DNA of 64,000 nucleotides from Microbacterium sp. W4I4 (GCF_030816235.1 NZ_JAUSXT010000001.1:2914001-2978000); one strand, 5' to 3'; numbered from the stretch's first letter, positions 51,266 to 60,143 are shown. Made by a program: numbers and translations. The notes: a model not told the origin generated them from the letters alone.

Positions 51266-52798
51266 ATGACCCGTTTCATCCCCCATTTCGTAGGCGGAAA
51301 GTCGCTCGAGCCGACCGGAGGCCGCGTGGCCGACGTGTTCGACCCCAGCACCGGCGCGGTGCAGGCCCGCGTGCCGCTCGCCACCGCCGCCGAGGTCCGC
51401 GCCGTCATCGAGAACGCCGCGGCCGCGCAGCCGGCCTGGGCTGCCACCAGCCCCCAGAAGCGCGCCCGGGTGATGATGCGCTTCGTCGAGCTCGCCCACC
51501 AGAACATGGACGAGCTGGCCGGCCTGCTCTCCAGCGAGCACGGGAAGACCATCGAGGATGCCAAGGGTGATGTCATGCGGGGCCTCGACGTGATCGAGTT
51601 CTGCATCGGCGCCCCGCACCTGCTCAAGGGCGAGTACGCCAGCGAGGCCGGCAGCGGCATCGACGTGTACTCGATGCGCCAGCCGCTCGGCGTCGTGGCA
51701 GGCATCACCCCGTTCAACTTCCCCGCCATGATCCCGCTGTGGAAGGCGGGTCCCGCGCTCGCCAGCGGCAACGCCTTCGTGCTCAAGCCCTCCGAGCGCG
51801 ACCCCTCCGTGCCGGTGCGCCTGGCCGAGCTGTTCGTCGAGGCGGGCCTGCCCGCCGGCATCCTCAACGTCGTGCACGGTGACAAGGAGGCCGTCGATGC
51901 GATCCTCACCGACCCGGACATCCGAGCCGTCGGCTTCGTCGGCTCCACGCCGATCGCCGAGTACATCTACGCCACCGCCACCGCGAACGGCAAGCGCGCC
52001 CAGTGCTTCGGCGGCGCGAAGAACCATCTCGTGATCATGCCGGATGCCGACCTCGATCAAGCCGCAGACGCCCTGATCGGCGCGGGCTTCGGCTCGGCCG
52101 GCGAGCGCTGCATGGCCATATCGGTCGCTGTCCCGGTCGGTCAGGAGACCGCCGATGCCCTGGTCGCCAAGCTCACCGAGCGCATCGGATCCCTGAAGGT
52201 CGGCCCGGGTGCGCAGGACGGCGTCGACTACGGGCCGCTCGTCAGCGCGGCCGCGAAGGCGCGTGTCGAAGGACTCATCCAGGAGGGCGCGGATGCCGGT
52301 GCCACCCTCGTCACCGACGGCCGCGGTCTGGTCGTGGAGGGCCACGAGGACGGCTACTACCTCGGCGCCACCCTGTTCGACCACGTCACCACCGACATGT
52401 CGATCTACCGCGAGGAGGTCTTCGGGCCGGTGCTCTCGGTCGTGCGCGCCGCCGACTACGAAGAGGCGCTGGCGCTGGCATCCGACAACCCCTACGGCAA
52501 CGGCGTCGGCATCTTCACCCGCGACGGCGACACCGCGCGCGACTTCGCGGCCCGCGTGAACGTCGGCATGGTCGGCGTGAACATCCCGATCCCGGTGCCG
52601 ATCGCGTCCTTCACGTTCGGCGGCTGGAAGGCCTCCGGCTTCGGCGACCTCAACCAGCACGGCACCGACGGGTTCCGCTTCTACACGAAGACCAAGACCG
52701 TCACGAGCCGCTGGCCCTCGGGCATCCTTCGACAGGCTCAGGGACCCAGTTCCGGACCGAGCTTCGTGATGCCCGCCACGACCGGAGAGGGCCACTGA
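51266..52798 (+). CDS. mmsA: CoA-acylating methylmalonate-semialdehyde dehydrogenase
   Basis: A 510-residue aldehyde dehydrogenase that turns methylmalonate semialdehyde into propionyl-CoA in valine catabolism. MRQPLGVVAGITPFNFPAMIPLWK, FVLKPSERDP, GFVGSTPIAEYIY and KRAQCFGGAKNHLVIMPDADL are MmsA-typical. The catalytic Cys282 is in GSAGERCMAIS. The end IPVPIASFTFGGWKASGFGDLNQHGTDGFRFYTKTKTVTSRWP is diagnostic. A 22-nt interspersed repeat adds residues (LRQAQG) before FVMPAT near the C-terminus. A small TAGGG-AG-CCCTA palindrome (51188-51199) and TACCCT (51221-51226) may be its promoter region. TGATG overlap to the next gene. Confidence 0.95.
   Translation: MTRFIPHFVGGKSLEPTGGRVADVFDPSTGAVQARVPLATAAEVRAVIENAAAAQPAWAATSPQKRARVMMRFVELAHQNMDELAGLLSSEHGKTIEDAKGDVMRGLDVIEFCIGAPHLLKGEYASEAGSGIDVYSMRQPLGVVAGITPFNFPAMIPLWKAGPALASGNAFVLKPSERDPSVPVRLAELFVEAGLPAGILNVVHGDKEAVDAILTDPDIRAVGFVGSTPIAEYIYATATANGKRAQCFGGAKNHLVIMPDADLDQAADALIGAGFGSAGERCMAISVAVPVGQETADALVAKLTERIGSLKVGPGAQDGVDYGPLVSAAAKARVEGLIQEGADAGATLVTDGRGLVVEGHEDGYYLGATLFDHVTTDMSIYREEVFGPVLSVVRAADYEEALALASDNPYGNGVGIFTRDGDTARDFAARVNVGMVGVNIPIPVPIASFTFGGWKASGFGDLNQHGTDGFRFYTKTKTVTSRWPSGILRQAQGPSSGPSFVMPATTGEGH
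52726..52747. repeat. Short interspersed repeat inside mmsA
   Basis: CCTTCGACAGGCTCA followed by GGGACCC, 22 nt, 21 of 22 identical to the end of the repeat at 47462-47488. It lies in frame near the mmsA 3' end. Confidence 0.7.
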
Positions 52799-54003
52799 TG
52801 ACCATGGTCGACCCCACCCCTGTCGTCGCCGCGATCTCCGCCGAGGAGCGCGAGGCGATCCTCGAAGCCGTGCGCGACTTCGCCGACACCGAGCTCGCCC
52901 CGTTCGCCGCGGAGCGCGACGAGAAGCACCTCTTCCCCCGCGAGTCGCTGAACAAGGCCGGCGAGCTGGGGCTGGGCGGCATCTACGTGCGCGAGGAGTT
53001 CGGCGGCACGGGCCTGGGCCGCGTAGACACCGTCGCGATCTTCGAGGAGCTCGCCAAGGGCGACCCGGCCGTCGCCGCCTACATCTCGATCCACAACATG
53101 GTGGTCTGGATGATCGACAGCTACGGCGACGACGCGCAGCGCGGAGCCTGGCTGCCGCAGCTGACCGCCATGTCGGCGTTCGGCGGCTACTGCCTGACCG
53201 AGCCGGGCGCCGGCTCGGATGCCGCGAACATCGCCACCAGCGCCGTCCGCGATGGCGACGACTACCTGCTCACGGGTGTCAAGCAGTTCATCTCGGGTGC
53301 CGGCGAAGCGGGCGTCTACGTCGTCATGGCGCGTACCGGCGGCACGGGTTCCGGAGCGAAGGGAATCAGCGCGTTCCTGGTCCCCGGCGACGCCGAGGGG
53401 CTCAGCTTCGGTGCACCCGAGAAGAAGATGGGCTGGCACGCTCAGCCCACTCGTCAGGTGATCTTCGACGGGCTGCGCGTGCCGGCATCCGCCATGCTCG
53501 GCGAGGAGGGCCAGGGCTTCGCCATCGCCATGTCGGCGCTCAACGGCGGGCGGCTGAACATCGCCGCCTGCTCGCTGGGAGGTGCGCAATGGGCGCTGGA
53601 GAAGGCCGTGCAGTACGTGCACGAGCGCGTCGCGTTCGGCGAGCCGCTCGCCGAGAAGCAGTCGATCCTGTTCACGATCGCCGACATGCGCACCGAGTTG
53701 CAGGCCGCACGACTGATGGTGCAGGACGGTGCGCGCGCCGTCGACGAGAAGGCGCCGGATGCCACGATGCGCTGCGCCATGGCGAAGAGGTTCGCCACGG
53801 ATGCCGGGTTCGACATCGCGAACCGGGCCCTTCAGCTGCACGGCGGCTACGGGTACCTTCAGGACTACGGGATCGAGAAGGTCGTGCGCGATCTGCGCGT
53901 GCATCAGATCCTGGAAGGGACGAACGAGATCATGCGACTCATCGTCGGGCGCGAGATGCTGCGCCCCGCCGGCTCCAGCCAGGCGCGGAGCGCGGCATCA
54001 TGA
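52798..54003 (+). CDS. Acyl-CoA dehydrogenase (isobutyryl-CoA dehydrogenase-like)
   Basis: A 401-residue FAD flavoenzyme that introduces a 2,3-double bond into a short or branched acyl-CoA. Motifs are GGYCLTEPGAGSDAANI, KQFISGAGEAGVYVVMART, KMGWHAQPTRQVIFDG, ALQLHGGYGYLQDYGIEKVVRDLRVHQILEGTNEIMR. The Glu of LEGTNEI is the expected catalytic base. It sits between mmsA and mmsB with 1-bp and 4-bp overlaps, so isobutyryl-CoA from valine is the likely substrate. Confidence 0.92.
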   Translation: MTMVDPTPVVAAISAEEREAILEAVRDFADTELAPFAAERDEKHLFPRESLNKAGELGLGGIYVREEFGGTGLGRVDTVAIFEELAKGDPAVAAYISIHNMVVWMIDSYGDDAQRGAWLPQLTAMSAFGGYCLTEPGAGSDAANIATSAVRDGDDYLLTGVKQFISGAGEAGVYVVMARTGGTGSGAKGISAFLVPGDAEGLSFGAPEKKMGWHAQPTRQVIFDGLRVPASAMLGEEGQGFAIAMSALNGGRLNIAACSLGGAQWALEKAVQYVHERVAFGEPLAEKQSILFTIADMRTELQAARLMVQDGARAVDEKAPDATMRCAMAKRFATDAGFDIANRALQLHGGYGYLQDYGIEKVVRDLRVHQILEGTNEIMRLIVGREMLRPAGSSQARSAAS

Positions 54004-54905
54004 CTGCGTCGTCCTCCAAAGCGGCCATCGCGTTCCTCGGCCTGGGCCACATGGGCCTGCCGATGGCCGTGAACCTGGTGAAGGCCGGTCACGAGGTGCA
54101 TGGCTTCGACCTGGTGCCCGCCGCGATCGAGGCGGCCACGGCCGCCGGCATCCCGATCGCCGCGAACGGGGCGGATGCCGTGCGCGACGCCGACGTCGTG
54201 ATCACCATGTTCCCGGCCGGCCGGCACGTCATCGCGGCCTATCAGGACGAGCTGCTGGCGGCGGCGAAGCCGGGCACCCTGTTCATCGAGTCCTCGACCA
54301 TCGCCGTCGACGAGGCGCGCACCGCGCACCAGCTGGCGATCGACGCCGGACACCGCAACGTCGACGCGCCCGTCTCGGGCGGAGTCGTCGGCGCCGAGGC
54401 CGGCACCCTGGCGTTCATGGTCGGCGGATCGGACGAGGACTTCGAGACCGCCCGGCCGCTGCTGGAGGTCATGGGCAAGCGCATCGTGCACTGCGGAGGA
54501 CCCGGCCTCGGGCAGGCCGCGAAGGTGTGCAACAACATGATCCTCGGCATCTCGCAGATCGCCGTCGCCGAGGCGTTCGTGCTGGCCGAGCGACTCGGGC
54601 TCGAGCATCAGGCCATGTACGACGTGGTGTCGCAGGCGTCCGGTCAGTGCTGGGCGCTGACCACGAACTGCCCCGTGCCCGGCCCCGTGCCGACCAGCCC
54701 CGCGAACCGCGACTATCAGCCCGGTTTCGCGGGCGCGCTGATGGCCAAGGACCTCGGGCTCGCGCTGCAGGCGATCGAGGGAACCGGGACGGATGCCAGG
54801 ATGGGCCGTCTCGCCCAGGAGATCTACGCGGCCTTCGCGGCCGGTGAGGGAGCGGGACGGGACTTCTCGGGCATCATCACCGACATCCGCGCCGGCGAGG
54901 TCTGA
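54000..54905 (+). CDS. mmsB: 3-hydroxyisobutyrate dehydrogenase
   Basis: A 301-residue beta-hydroxyacid dehydrogenase that oxidises 3-hydroxyisobutyrate to methylmalonate semialdehyde with NAD. The Rossmann motif is IAFLGLGHMGLPMAVNLVKAGH (from residue 10). Substrate loop DAPVSGGVVGAEAGTL (122-137) and catalytic Lys175 in GQAAKVCNNM follow. The C-terminal GFAGALMAKDLGLAL is typical of MmsB. ATGA overlap with the dehydrogenase upstream. Confidence 0.94.
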   Translation: MTASSSKAAIAFLGLGHMGLPMAVNLVKAGHEVHGFDLVPAAIEAATAAGIPIAANGADAVRDADVVITMFPAGRHVIAAYQDELLAAAKPGTLFIESSTIAVDEARTAHQLAIDAGHRNVDAPVSGGVVGAEAGTLAFMVGGSDEDFETARPLLEVMGKRIVHCGGPGLGQAAKVCNNMILGISQIAVAEAFVLAERLGLEHQAMYDVVSQASGQCWALTTNCPVPGPVPTSPANRDYQPGFAGALMAKDLGLALQAIEGTGTDARMGRLAQEIYAAFAAGEGAGRDFSGIITDIRAGEV

Positions 54906-54985
54906 CACCTCCCGTTCAGGAACCGGAAAGGTTCTCACCTGGGATACTGGAGACGTCGCAGAGTCGCGACTGAAGGGGGCGGCAC

Positions 54986-55762
54986 ATGGCCGAGTACGAG
55001 ACGATCCTCGTCGAACAGCGAGGACGGGTGGGCTGGATCACCCTCAACAGGCCGCAGGCGCTCAACGCCCTGAACGCCCAGGTCTCCGTCGAGGTCGCGG
55101 CAGCGGCATCGGCCTTCGACGACGACGAGGGCGTGGGCGCGATCGTCGTGACCGGCTCCGAGAAGGCCTTCGCGGCCGGCGCCGACATCAAGGAGATGGA
55201 GTCCAAGACCGGCTCCGAGATGCTCGATACCGATCACTTCGGCGCGTGGACGCGCTTCGCGGGCGTGCGCACCCCGGTCATCGCGGCCGTCTCCGGCTAC
55301 GCGCTGGGCGGCGGATGCGAGCTGGCGATGATGTGCGACATCATCCTCGCCGCCGACAACGCCACATTCGGACAGCCCGAGATCAACCTCGGCGTGATTC
55401 CAGGCATGGGCGGCACGCAGCGCCTCATCCGTGCGGTCGGCTACTACAAGGCCGCCGAGCTCGTGCTCTCCGGGCGACTGATCAGGGCCGATGAGGCCGA
55501 GCGCATCGGACTCGTCTCGCGCGTCGTCCCGGCATCCGATCTGCTGGATGAGGCCACGAAGCTGGCCGAGACCATCGCATCCAAGTCGCTGCCCTCGCTG
55601 TACGCGGCGAAGGCGACACTGGACGCCGCGATGGAGACCACTCTCGCCGACGGCCTGGCCGTCGAGAAGCGCGCATTCGCCGCCCTGTTCGACACCGCCG
55701 ACCAGAAGGAGGGGATGGCCGCCTTCCGCGAGAAGCGCCCCCCTCACTTCCAGCACCGATGA
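54986..55762 (+). CDS. Enoyl-CoA hydratase
   Basis: A 258-residue crotonase. The oxyanion and catalytic residues are visible: [27 protein letters not shown] (Glu112) and [21 protein letters not shown] (Glu132). The two Glu residues match a true hydratase. It would hydrate methacrylyl-CoA in the valine route. It is 80 bp after mmsB; an extended -10-like TGGGATACT lies near 54940-54948. The start follows GGGGCGGC. The next gene overlaps its stop as ATGA. Confidence 0.92.
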   Translation: MAEYETILVEQRGRVGWITLNRPQALNALNAQVSVEVAAAASAFDDDEGVGAIVVTGSEKAFAAGADIKEMESKTGSEMLDTDHFGAWTRFAGVRTPVIAAVSGYALGGGCELAMMCDIILAADNATFGQPEINLGVIPGMGGTQRLIRAVGYYKAAELVLSGRLIRADEAERIGLVSRVVPASDLLDEATKLAETIASKSLPSLYAAKATLDAAMETTLADGLAVEKRAFAALFDTADQKEGMAAFREKRPPHFQHR

Positions 55763-56208
55763 GCAGCGTGATGGAAGTGCTTCCGGACGACGCCGATCTT
55801 CAGCTCTCTGAGACCGACCGCCGCGAGCTCGTGGAATGGACCATCGCCTGTGCGGAGCGGATGCTGCCGCTCTTCCTCGCCGAACGCCCCGACGACGAGC
55901 GTCCTCGCGAGGCGCTCGATGCCGCCCAGGCGTTCATGCGCGGCGAGATGGACATCGAGGCCGTGCGCGAGAAGGCGTTCGCCTGCCACGCCGCCGCCCG
56001 TGAAGCGAGCGACCCGGCGGCCCTGGCGGCCGCACGCGTGTGCGGTCAGGCCGCGGCCGTCGCGCACATGGCAGGGCATGCACGGCAGGTGCCGCGCTAT
56101 ACGTCGAAGGCGTTCCCCGGCGACCGTTCGCGGCGCGACGAGGAGCTCGCCTGGCAGCGGATGCAGGTGCCCGACCGCTTCGACAGATACGTGTACGAAG
56201 GCGACTAG
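55759..56208 (+). CDS. Putative immunity protein (Imm5-like)
   Basis: A 149-residue Ala/Arg/Glu-rich helical protein. The pattern [39 protein letters not shown], then [33 protein letters not shown], matches the Imm5-type putative immunity family known from polymorphic toxin loci. No toxin gene is nearby. It overlaps the hydratase stop by 4 bp and is therefore probably co-expressed with the valine operon, which is unexpected for an immunity protein. The family name is by recognition; the function here is open. Confidence 0.7.
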   Translation: MSSVMEVLPDDADLQLSETDRRELVEWTIACAERMLPLFLAERPDDERPREALDAAQAFMRGEMDIEAVREKAFACHAAAREASDPAALAAARVCGQAAAVAHMAGHARQVPRYTSKAFPGDRSRRDEELAWQRMQVPDRFDRYVYEGD

Positions 56209-56209
56209 A

Positions 56210-56278
56210 ACCCGTCTATATGGCGCGAACCGCCCCGAATCGTCGCGTCAGAGGGCGCTTTGCGCCAGACAGACGGGT
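56210..56278. repeat. Nested palindrome between convergent genes
   Basis: Outer stem ACCCGTCT (56210-56217) with AGACGGGT (56271-56278). Inner TGGCGC (56221-56226) with GCGCCA (56262-56267). A competing small hairpin GGCGC-TTT-GCGCC lies at 56254-56266. It probably terminates both flanking genes and is analogous to the elements at 21501 and 36053. Confidence 0.75.
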
Positions 56279-56285
56279 CGTGGGG

Positions 56286-56729
56286 TCAGCTGTGCAGCTC
56301 GTCGAGGGTCTTCGCGACGCGGCGCTCGCGGGTGGCGTCCTGCTTCGCGTCCGCGATCGAGCGGGCCATCTCCTTGCGCCGCGAGTACGAGAGCGCGTCG
56401 AACGCCGCACGCGCGACGGGGTCGGATGCGAGCGCCGCGGCCAGGGCCTCCGGGATCTCGACCGTGCGCTCAGCGGTGTCGGCGGAGATGACGGCGTCGA
56501 ACTCGTCGCCGAGCTCGACGGCCATCTCGGCTCGGACGGCCTTGCTGAACCCGATCAGGTTCTTCCCGCCCATCCGCGCCAGGCGCAGCGGGGCGGAGCG
56601 GTCGCCGATGGTCACGACCACGGGGAAGGCCTTTGCCGTGCTCAGCAGCGCCACCTCGTCGTCGTCGAGAACGATCGCCCCCGCGGGACCCATCGGCTCG
56701 AGCACGGCGTGCTTCCTCAGTTCGCTCAT
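56286..56729 (-). CDS. DUF1905/OmdA (YdeI/OmpD-associated) family protein
   Basis: A 147-residue soluble protein. The first part (GAIVLDDDEVALLSTAKAFPVVVTIGDRSAPLRLARMGGKNLIGFSKAVRAEM) resembles DUF1905. The end (ALSYSRRKEMARSIADAKQDATRERRVAKTLDEL) matches the OmdA helical motif. Relatives are annotated as bacteriocin-protection proteins, but the role is unclear. TAGGCT (56736-56741, minus strand) lies 6 nt before ATG 56729, so the mRNA is probably leaderless. Confidence 0.8.
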   Translation of the reverse strand: MSELRKHAVLEPMGPAGAIVLDDDEVALLSTAKAFPVVVTIGDRSAPLRLARMGGKNLIGFSKAVRAEMAVELGDEFDAVISADTAERTVEIPEALAAALASDPVARAAFDALSYSRRKEMARSIADAKQDATRERRVAKTLDELHS

Positions 56730-56880
56730 GGGGTCAGCCTAATTCGGCATCCGTCGGGCCGCGAGACTTCTCGTCCTGCATGAGACAGCCCGCCCGGCGT
56801 CCTGTCCCATGCCGCAGCACACGTCTCGACGGAAGGGCAAGGGGGTCGCAGGACGCACGCGCGGCCGTTAGCGTCTCGGC

Positions 56881-57870
56881 ATGAGCGACGTGACGATCTT
56901 CGCCCCCTCGCCGACACTGACGGTGACTGTCGAGAACTCGGGCGATGCCGACGAGATCCACATCCACGCCGGCGGGCAGGGCGTATGGCAGGCGCGGATG
57001 CTGTGCAGGCTCGGCGTCTCGGTGACCATGTGCTGCACGCTGGCCGGCGAGGTCGGCCAGGTCATCCGTCATCTGCTCGAGGACGACGGTGTGGAAGTAG
57101 TCGGCATCGATCGGCCCGGCAGAGCCTCTGCCTATGTGCAGGACCGCAGGGGAGGAGAGCGTGAGGAGATCGGCGCCGAGGTCGGCGATCCGATCGCGCG
57201 CCACGAGCTCGACGAACTGTACGGCGCCGTCATCCGGGAGGGGATGCGGTCCCGTGTCGTGATCCTCAGCGGTCCGGCGGCCGACGATGTGCTCCCACCG
57301 GACACCTACCGGCGTCTGGCCGCCGATCTGCGCGCCTCCGGATGCACGGTCGTGGTGGATCTCGCCGGCGACCGTCTGGATGCTGCGCTGGAGGGCGGCG
57401 TCGACGTGCTGAAGGTGAGCGACGAGGAGATGCGCGCGCACGGTCTCGACGACGAGTCGCCGCAGACGATCGCCGCGGCCATGAGGTCGCTGCGCTCCCG
57501 CGGTGCTGGGGTCGTGATCGTGACGCGCGCCGAGGAGCCGCTGCTTCTGCTGGACGGCGAAGGGCTGGCCGAGATCACCCCGCCGAAACTGGAGGTCGCC
57601 GACAGCCGCGGCGCGGGTGATTCGCTCACGGCGGGCGTCGTCGCGGGGATGGTCCGCGGTGAGACACCGCGCGGTGCGATCACGCTCGGCGCGGCGGCTG
57701 GGGCGATGAACGTCACCCGTCACGGGCTCGGGACGGGGGATGCCGAGGCGATCGCCGAGCTGCGCAAGCGGGTGCGGATCGCCCCCGTGGCCGGAGACGA
57801 CGGCACCTCGAGCGCTCGAGTCAGCCCGGACGGGCTCGCCTCGCTGGCCGAGACGGAGGAGGAACGATGA
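56881..57870 (+). CDS. PfkB-family sugar kinase
   Basis: A 329-residue ribokinase-fold kinase resembling 1-phosphofructokinase and tagatose-6-phosphate kinase: TIFAPSPTLTVTVEN at the start, HAGGQGVWQARMLCRLGVSV (30-49), VVILSGPAADDVL and the ATP/catalytic motif DSRGAGDSLTAG with Asp247. The final 40 residues are polar and unlike the family. TAGCGT (56869-56874) lies 6 nt before ATG 56881 (leaderless). It overlaps surE by 4 bp. The substrate is unknown. Confidence 0.85.
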   Translation: MSDVTIFAPSPTLTVTVENSGDADEIHIHAGGQGVWQARMLCRLGVSVTMCCTLAGEVGQVIRHLLEDDGVEVVGIDRPGRASAYVQDRRGGEREEIGAEVGDPIARHELDELYGAVIREGMRSRVVILSGPAADDVLPPDTYRRLAADLRASGCTVVVDLAGDRLDAALEGGVDVLKVSDEEMRAHGLDDESPQTIAAAMRSLRSRGAGVVIVTRAEEPLLLLDGEGLAEITPPKLEVADSRGAGDSLTAGVVAGMVRGETPRGAITLGAAAGAMNVTRHGLGTGDAEAIAELRKRVRIAPVAGDDGTSSARVSPDGLASLAETEEER

Positions 57871-58625
57871 CCCGGCTGCTGGTCACCAACGACGACGGCA
57901 TCGACTCCCCGGGTCTGCACGCGCTGGCACTCGCGCTGCAGGGGAGGGGCCTGGACGTCACGATCGCGGCACCCGTCACGCAGTCCAGCGGATCGAGTGC
58001 CTCGATCATGGCCGAGAACGCCGATGGGCGCATCCGCGTGGACAAGCGCACCCTCGACGGTCTCGAGGAGATCCCCGCCTTCGCCGTGCACGGCGGGCCC
58101 GGGCTCATCGCGCTGATCGCCGCGCGCGGGGCCTTCGGCGACCCCAGCGACCTCGTCGCCTCCGGCGTGAATCACGGCGCCAACGTCGGGCGGGCCATCC
58201 TGCACTCCGGGACGGTCGGAGCCGCACTCACCGGCGGACTGAACGGCGCATGGGGCATGGCGGTCTCGTTGGACGTGGGACTGGACCCGACGACGTTCCA
58301 CTGGGCGGCGGCCGCCGATGCGGCGGCCGACCTCGTGCCGGCTCTGCTGCAGCATCCGCGGGGCACCGTCATCAACGTCAACGTGCCCAATGCGAGCGAG
58401 TTCCGGGGAGTGGTGGAAGCCGAGCTCGCCCCGTTCGGAATCGTTCAGACGACGCTCACCCAGCAGGACGAGCACGACGTGCGGCTCGCCGTGGAGGACC
58501 TGCCGCGAGACCCGGCACCGGGCAGCGACGCCGCGCATCTCGCCGCAGGCTGGATCACCGTGAGCGGGCTCGACCCCGTGTCGCACGTGCCGCTGGGCAT
58601 CGTGGCCGATGCCAGGGCGAGCTGA
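57867..58625 (+). CDS. surE: 5'/3'-nucleotidase SurE
   Basis: A 252-residue SurE-family phosphatase that removes phosphate from nucleoside monophosphates in the cytoplasm. The metal-binding start LLVTNDDGIDSPGLHAL has Asp9 and Asp10. The Ser-rich APVTQSSGSSAS loop and Asn of SGVNHGANVGRAILHSGTVGAA complete the site. It is coupled to the PfkB kinase by ATGA. The pairing suggests linked sugar-phosphate and nucleotide salvage, which is only an inference. Confidence 0.92.
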   Translation: MTRLLVTNDDGIDSPGLHALALALQGRGLDVTIAAPVTQSSGSSASIMAENADGRIRVDKRTLDGLEEIPAFAVHGGPGLIALIAARGAFGDPSDLVASGVNHGANVGRAILHSGTVGAALTGGLNGAWGMAVSLDVGLDPTTFHWAAAADAAADLVPALLQHPRGTVINVNVPNASEFRGVVEAELAPFGIVQTTLTQQDEHDVRLAVEDLPRDPAPGSDAAHLAAGWITVSGLDPVSHVPLGIVADARAS

Positions 58626-58632
58626 CGCGATC

Positions 58633-59079
58633 TCAGGCGAAGTGTGCGCTGATGGCGTCGTTGCGCTCGGTGATCACGCCGATCAGATGCCGGCGCATGA
58701 CGACGGCATCCACCAGGCGGCCCAGCGGGCCGAACGGCGAGTGGAACCCGATCGTGTCGCGCATGAGCGTCCCGCCCTCGGTCGGTTCGAACTCGTGCGT
58801 GTGCCGGAATGCCCCGAACGGCCCCGTCGTCTGCCGATCGCGGAACAGGCGGGGCCGATCGACGTCGAAGACGATCGACGTCATCCGGAAGCGGATGCCG
58901 AAGTGCCGGGCGCTCCAGGTGATCTGATCGCCCTCGCCGAGCGTGCCGGAGGCCACTGCACCGACCGCGCGCTCGCCGCGGGAGCTCTGCGATGCCAGGT
59001 GCAGCCCGACGTCGAGGGAGAGATCGAACACCGCCTCGGGGGAGGCCGGGATGATCCGCTCCAGGACGAAGGATGCCAT
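58633..59079 (-). CDS. SRPBCC (START-like) family protein
   Basis: A 148-residue protein with the polyketide-cyclase/START-like pattern: MASFVLERIIPASPEAVFDLSLDVGLH, GEGDQITWSARHFGIRFRMTSIV, FRHTHEFEPTEGGTLMRDTIGFHSPFGPLGRLVDAVV and LIGVITERNDAI. It binds a hydrophobic ligand or has a stress role; nothing more specific is visible. Its ATG shares one base with the MarR stop (TGATG), so the two are co-translated and may share a ligand. Confidence 0.85.
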   Translation of the reverse strand: MASFVLERIIPASPEAVFDLSLDVGLHLASQSSRGERAVGAVASGTLGEGDQITWSARHFGIRFRMTSIVFDVDRPRLFRDRQTTGPFGAFRHTHEFEPTEGGTLMRDTIGFHSPFGPLGRLVDAVVMRRHLIGVITERNDAISAHFA

Positions 59080-59615
59080 CAGAGTGGATCGGGTACCGGA
59101 CGCGGGTCCGTGAAGTCGCCCGCGTTCTTGCGCATGCGGGCGACGATGCCGACCAGCGCGTTGGCGTCCTCGGCATCGATCCCCGGGCTGCGGAACACGT
59201 CGGTGTTCAGTGCGCGTGTGGCCCGCTCGACCAGGTCGCGGCCCGTCTCGGTGAGCGTGAGCAGAGCGGCCCGACCGTCGTGCGGGTGCGGCTCGCGCAG
59301 TACCAGGCCGTCGCGCACGAGGCGCTCGGCGGTGCTCGTCACGCTCGTCGCGTGCACCTGCAGACGTGCCACGACACTGGACAGGGGCAGGGTGCCCGAC
59401 CGGCTGAAGGCCAGCAGACGCAGCACCTCGTAGCGGGCGAACGTGACTCCGAAAGGCTTCAGCGTGGCATCCACCCTCGCCAGCAGGAGCTGCTGCGCGC
59501 GCATCACCGAGGTGACCACGGCCATGCCCTCGGCGGCATCCGGCCAGCCGTGCGCCACCCACTGCCGCTTGGCTTCGGCGAGCGGATCGATCGAGAGAGG
59601 GCGTGGGCGTGCCAT
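59079..59615 (-). CDS. MarR-family transcriptional regulator
   Basis: A 178-residue winged-helix regulator. The core FGVTFARYEVLRLLAFSRSGTLPLSSVVARLQVHATSVTSTAERLVRDGLVLREPHPHDGRAALLTLTETG is a clear MarR domain with the DGR beta-wing. TACCGT (59622-59627, minus strand) is 6 nt before ATG 59615, so it is probably leaderless. It is in operon with the SRPBCC protein. Confidence 0.9.
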   Translation of the reverse strand: MARPRPLSIDPLAEAKRQWVAHGWPDAAEGMAVVTSVMRAQQLLLARVDATLKPFGVTFARYEVLRLLAFSRSGTLPLSSVVARLQVHATSVTSTAERLVRDGLVLREPHPHDGRAALLTLTETGRDLVERATRALNTDVFRSPGIDAEDANALVGIVARMRKNAGDFTDPRPVPDPL

Positions 59616-59684
59616 GCGTCAACGGTATCGGGTGCGGATGCCGTTCAATGGCATCCGCATCCGGGACTTCAGCGGCGGGAGTCG

Positions 59685-60122
59685 TCAGTCGACGTAGGCG
59701 ATGTCGATGTCCGCAACATCCTGATCGTGGAGGTTCACCACGATGTTGTCCGGCGTGCGGGTCGTCATCCAGATGAGCTCCTCGGTGTGGCTGAGGTTGC
59801 CTTCGATGTGCGGCACGAACGGCGGTACATAGACGAAGTCGCCCTCGGACATGTAGAGGATGTCTTCGTAGCGCTCGCCGAAGCGGATGAAGCCGTTGCC
59901 CTTGTACACGTACCCGCCGGTCTCAGCCTCGCCGTGGTGGTGCGGGTCGGAGACCTCTCCCGGGCCGGTGTAGACCTTGCCGAACCAGAGGCCCTCGACC
60001 TCGGTGTTCTCGACGGCGACTCCCGAATAGCGACGGGCGTTCGATGTTTGCCCCGGGGCCATGGGTAGCTCGTCCTTGCGCTGAACCGAGAGCTTCTTCA
60101 GCTGCTGTGATGCATCAGTCAT
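59685..60122 (-). CDS. Cupin-domain protein
   Basis: A 145-residue single cupin. The metal motif is DPHHHGEAETGGYVYKGNGFIRFG (His61-63, Glu65/67), with the second motif YMSEGDFVYVPPFVPHIEGN (His105). It may be a small dioxygenase, isomerase or decarboxylase. The start ATG follows AAGGA. It lies 21 bp after the FAH-family gene on the same strand, so the two likely act on one pathway. Confidence 0.85.
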   Translation of the reverse strand: MTDASQQLKKLSVQRKDELPMAPGQTSNARRYSGVAVENTEVEGLWFGKVYTGPGEVSDPHHHGEAETGGYVYKGNGFIRFGERYEDILYMSEGDFVYVPPFVPHIEGNLSHTEELIWMTTRTPDNIVVNLHDQDVADIDIAYVD

Positions 60123-60143
60123 GGTCGTTCCTTTCTGTGGTGG

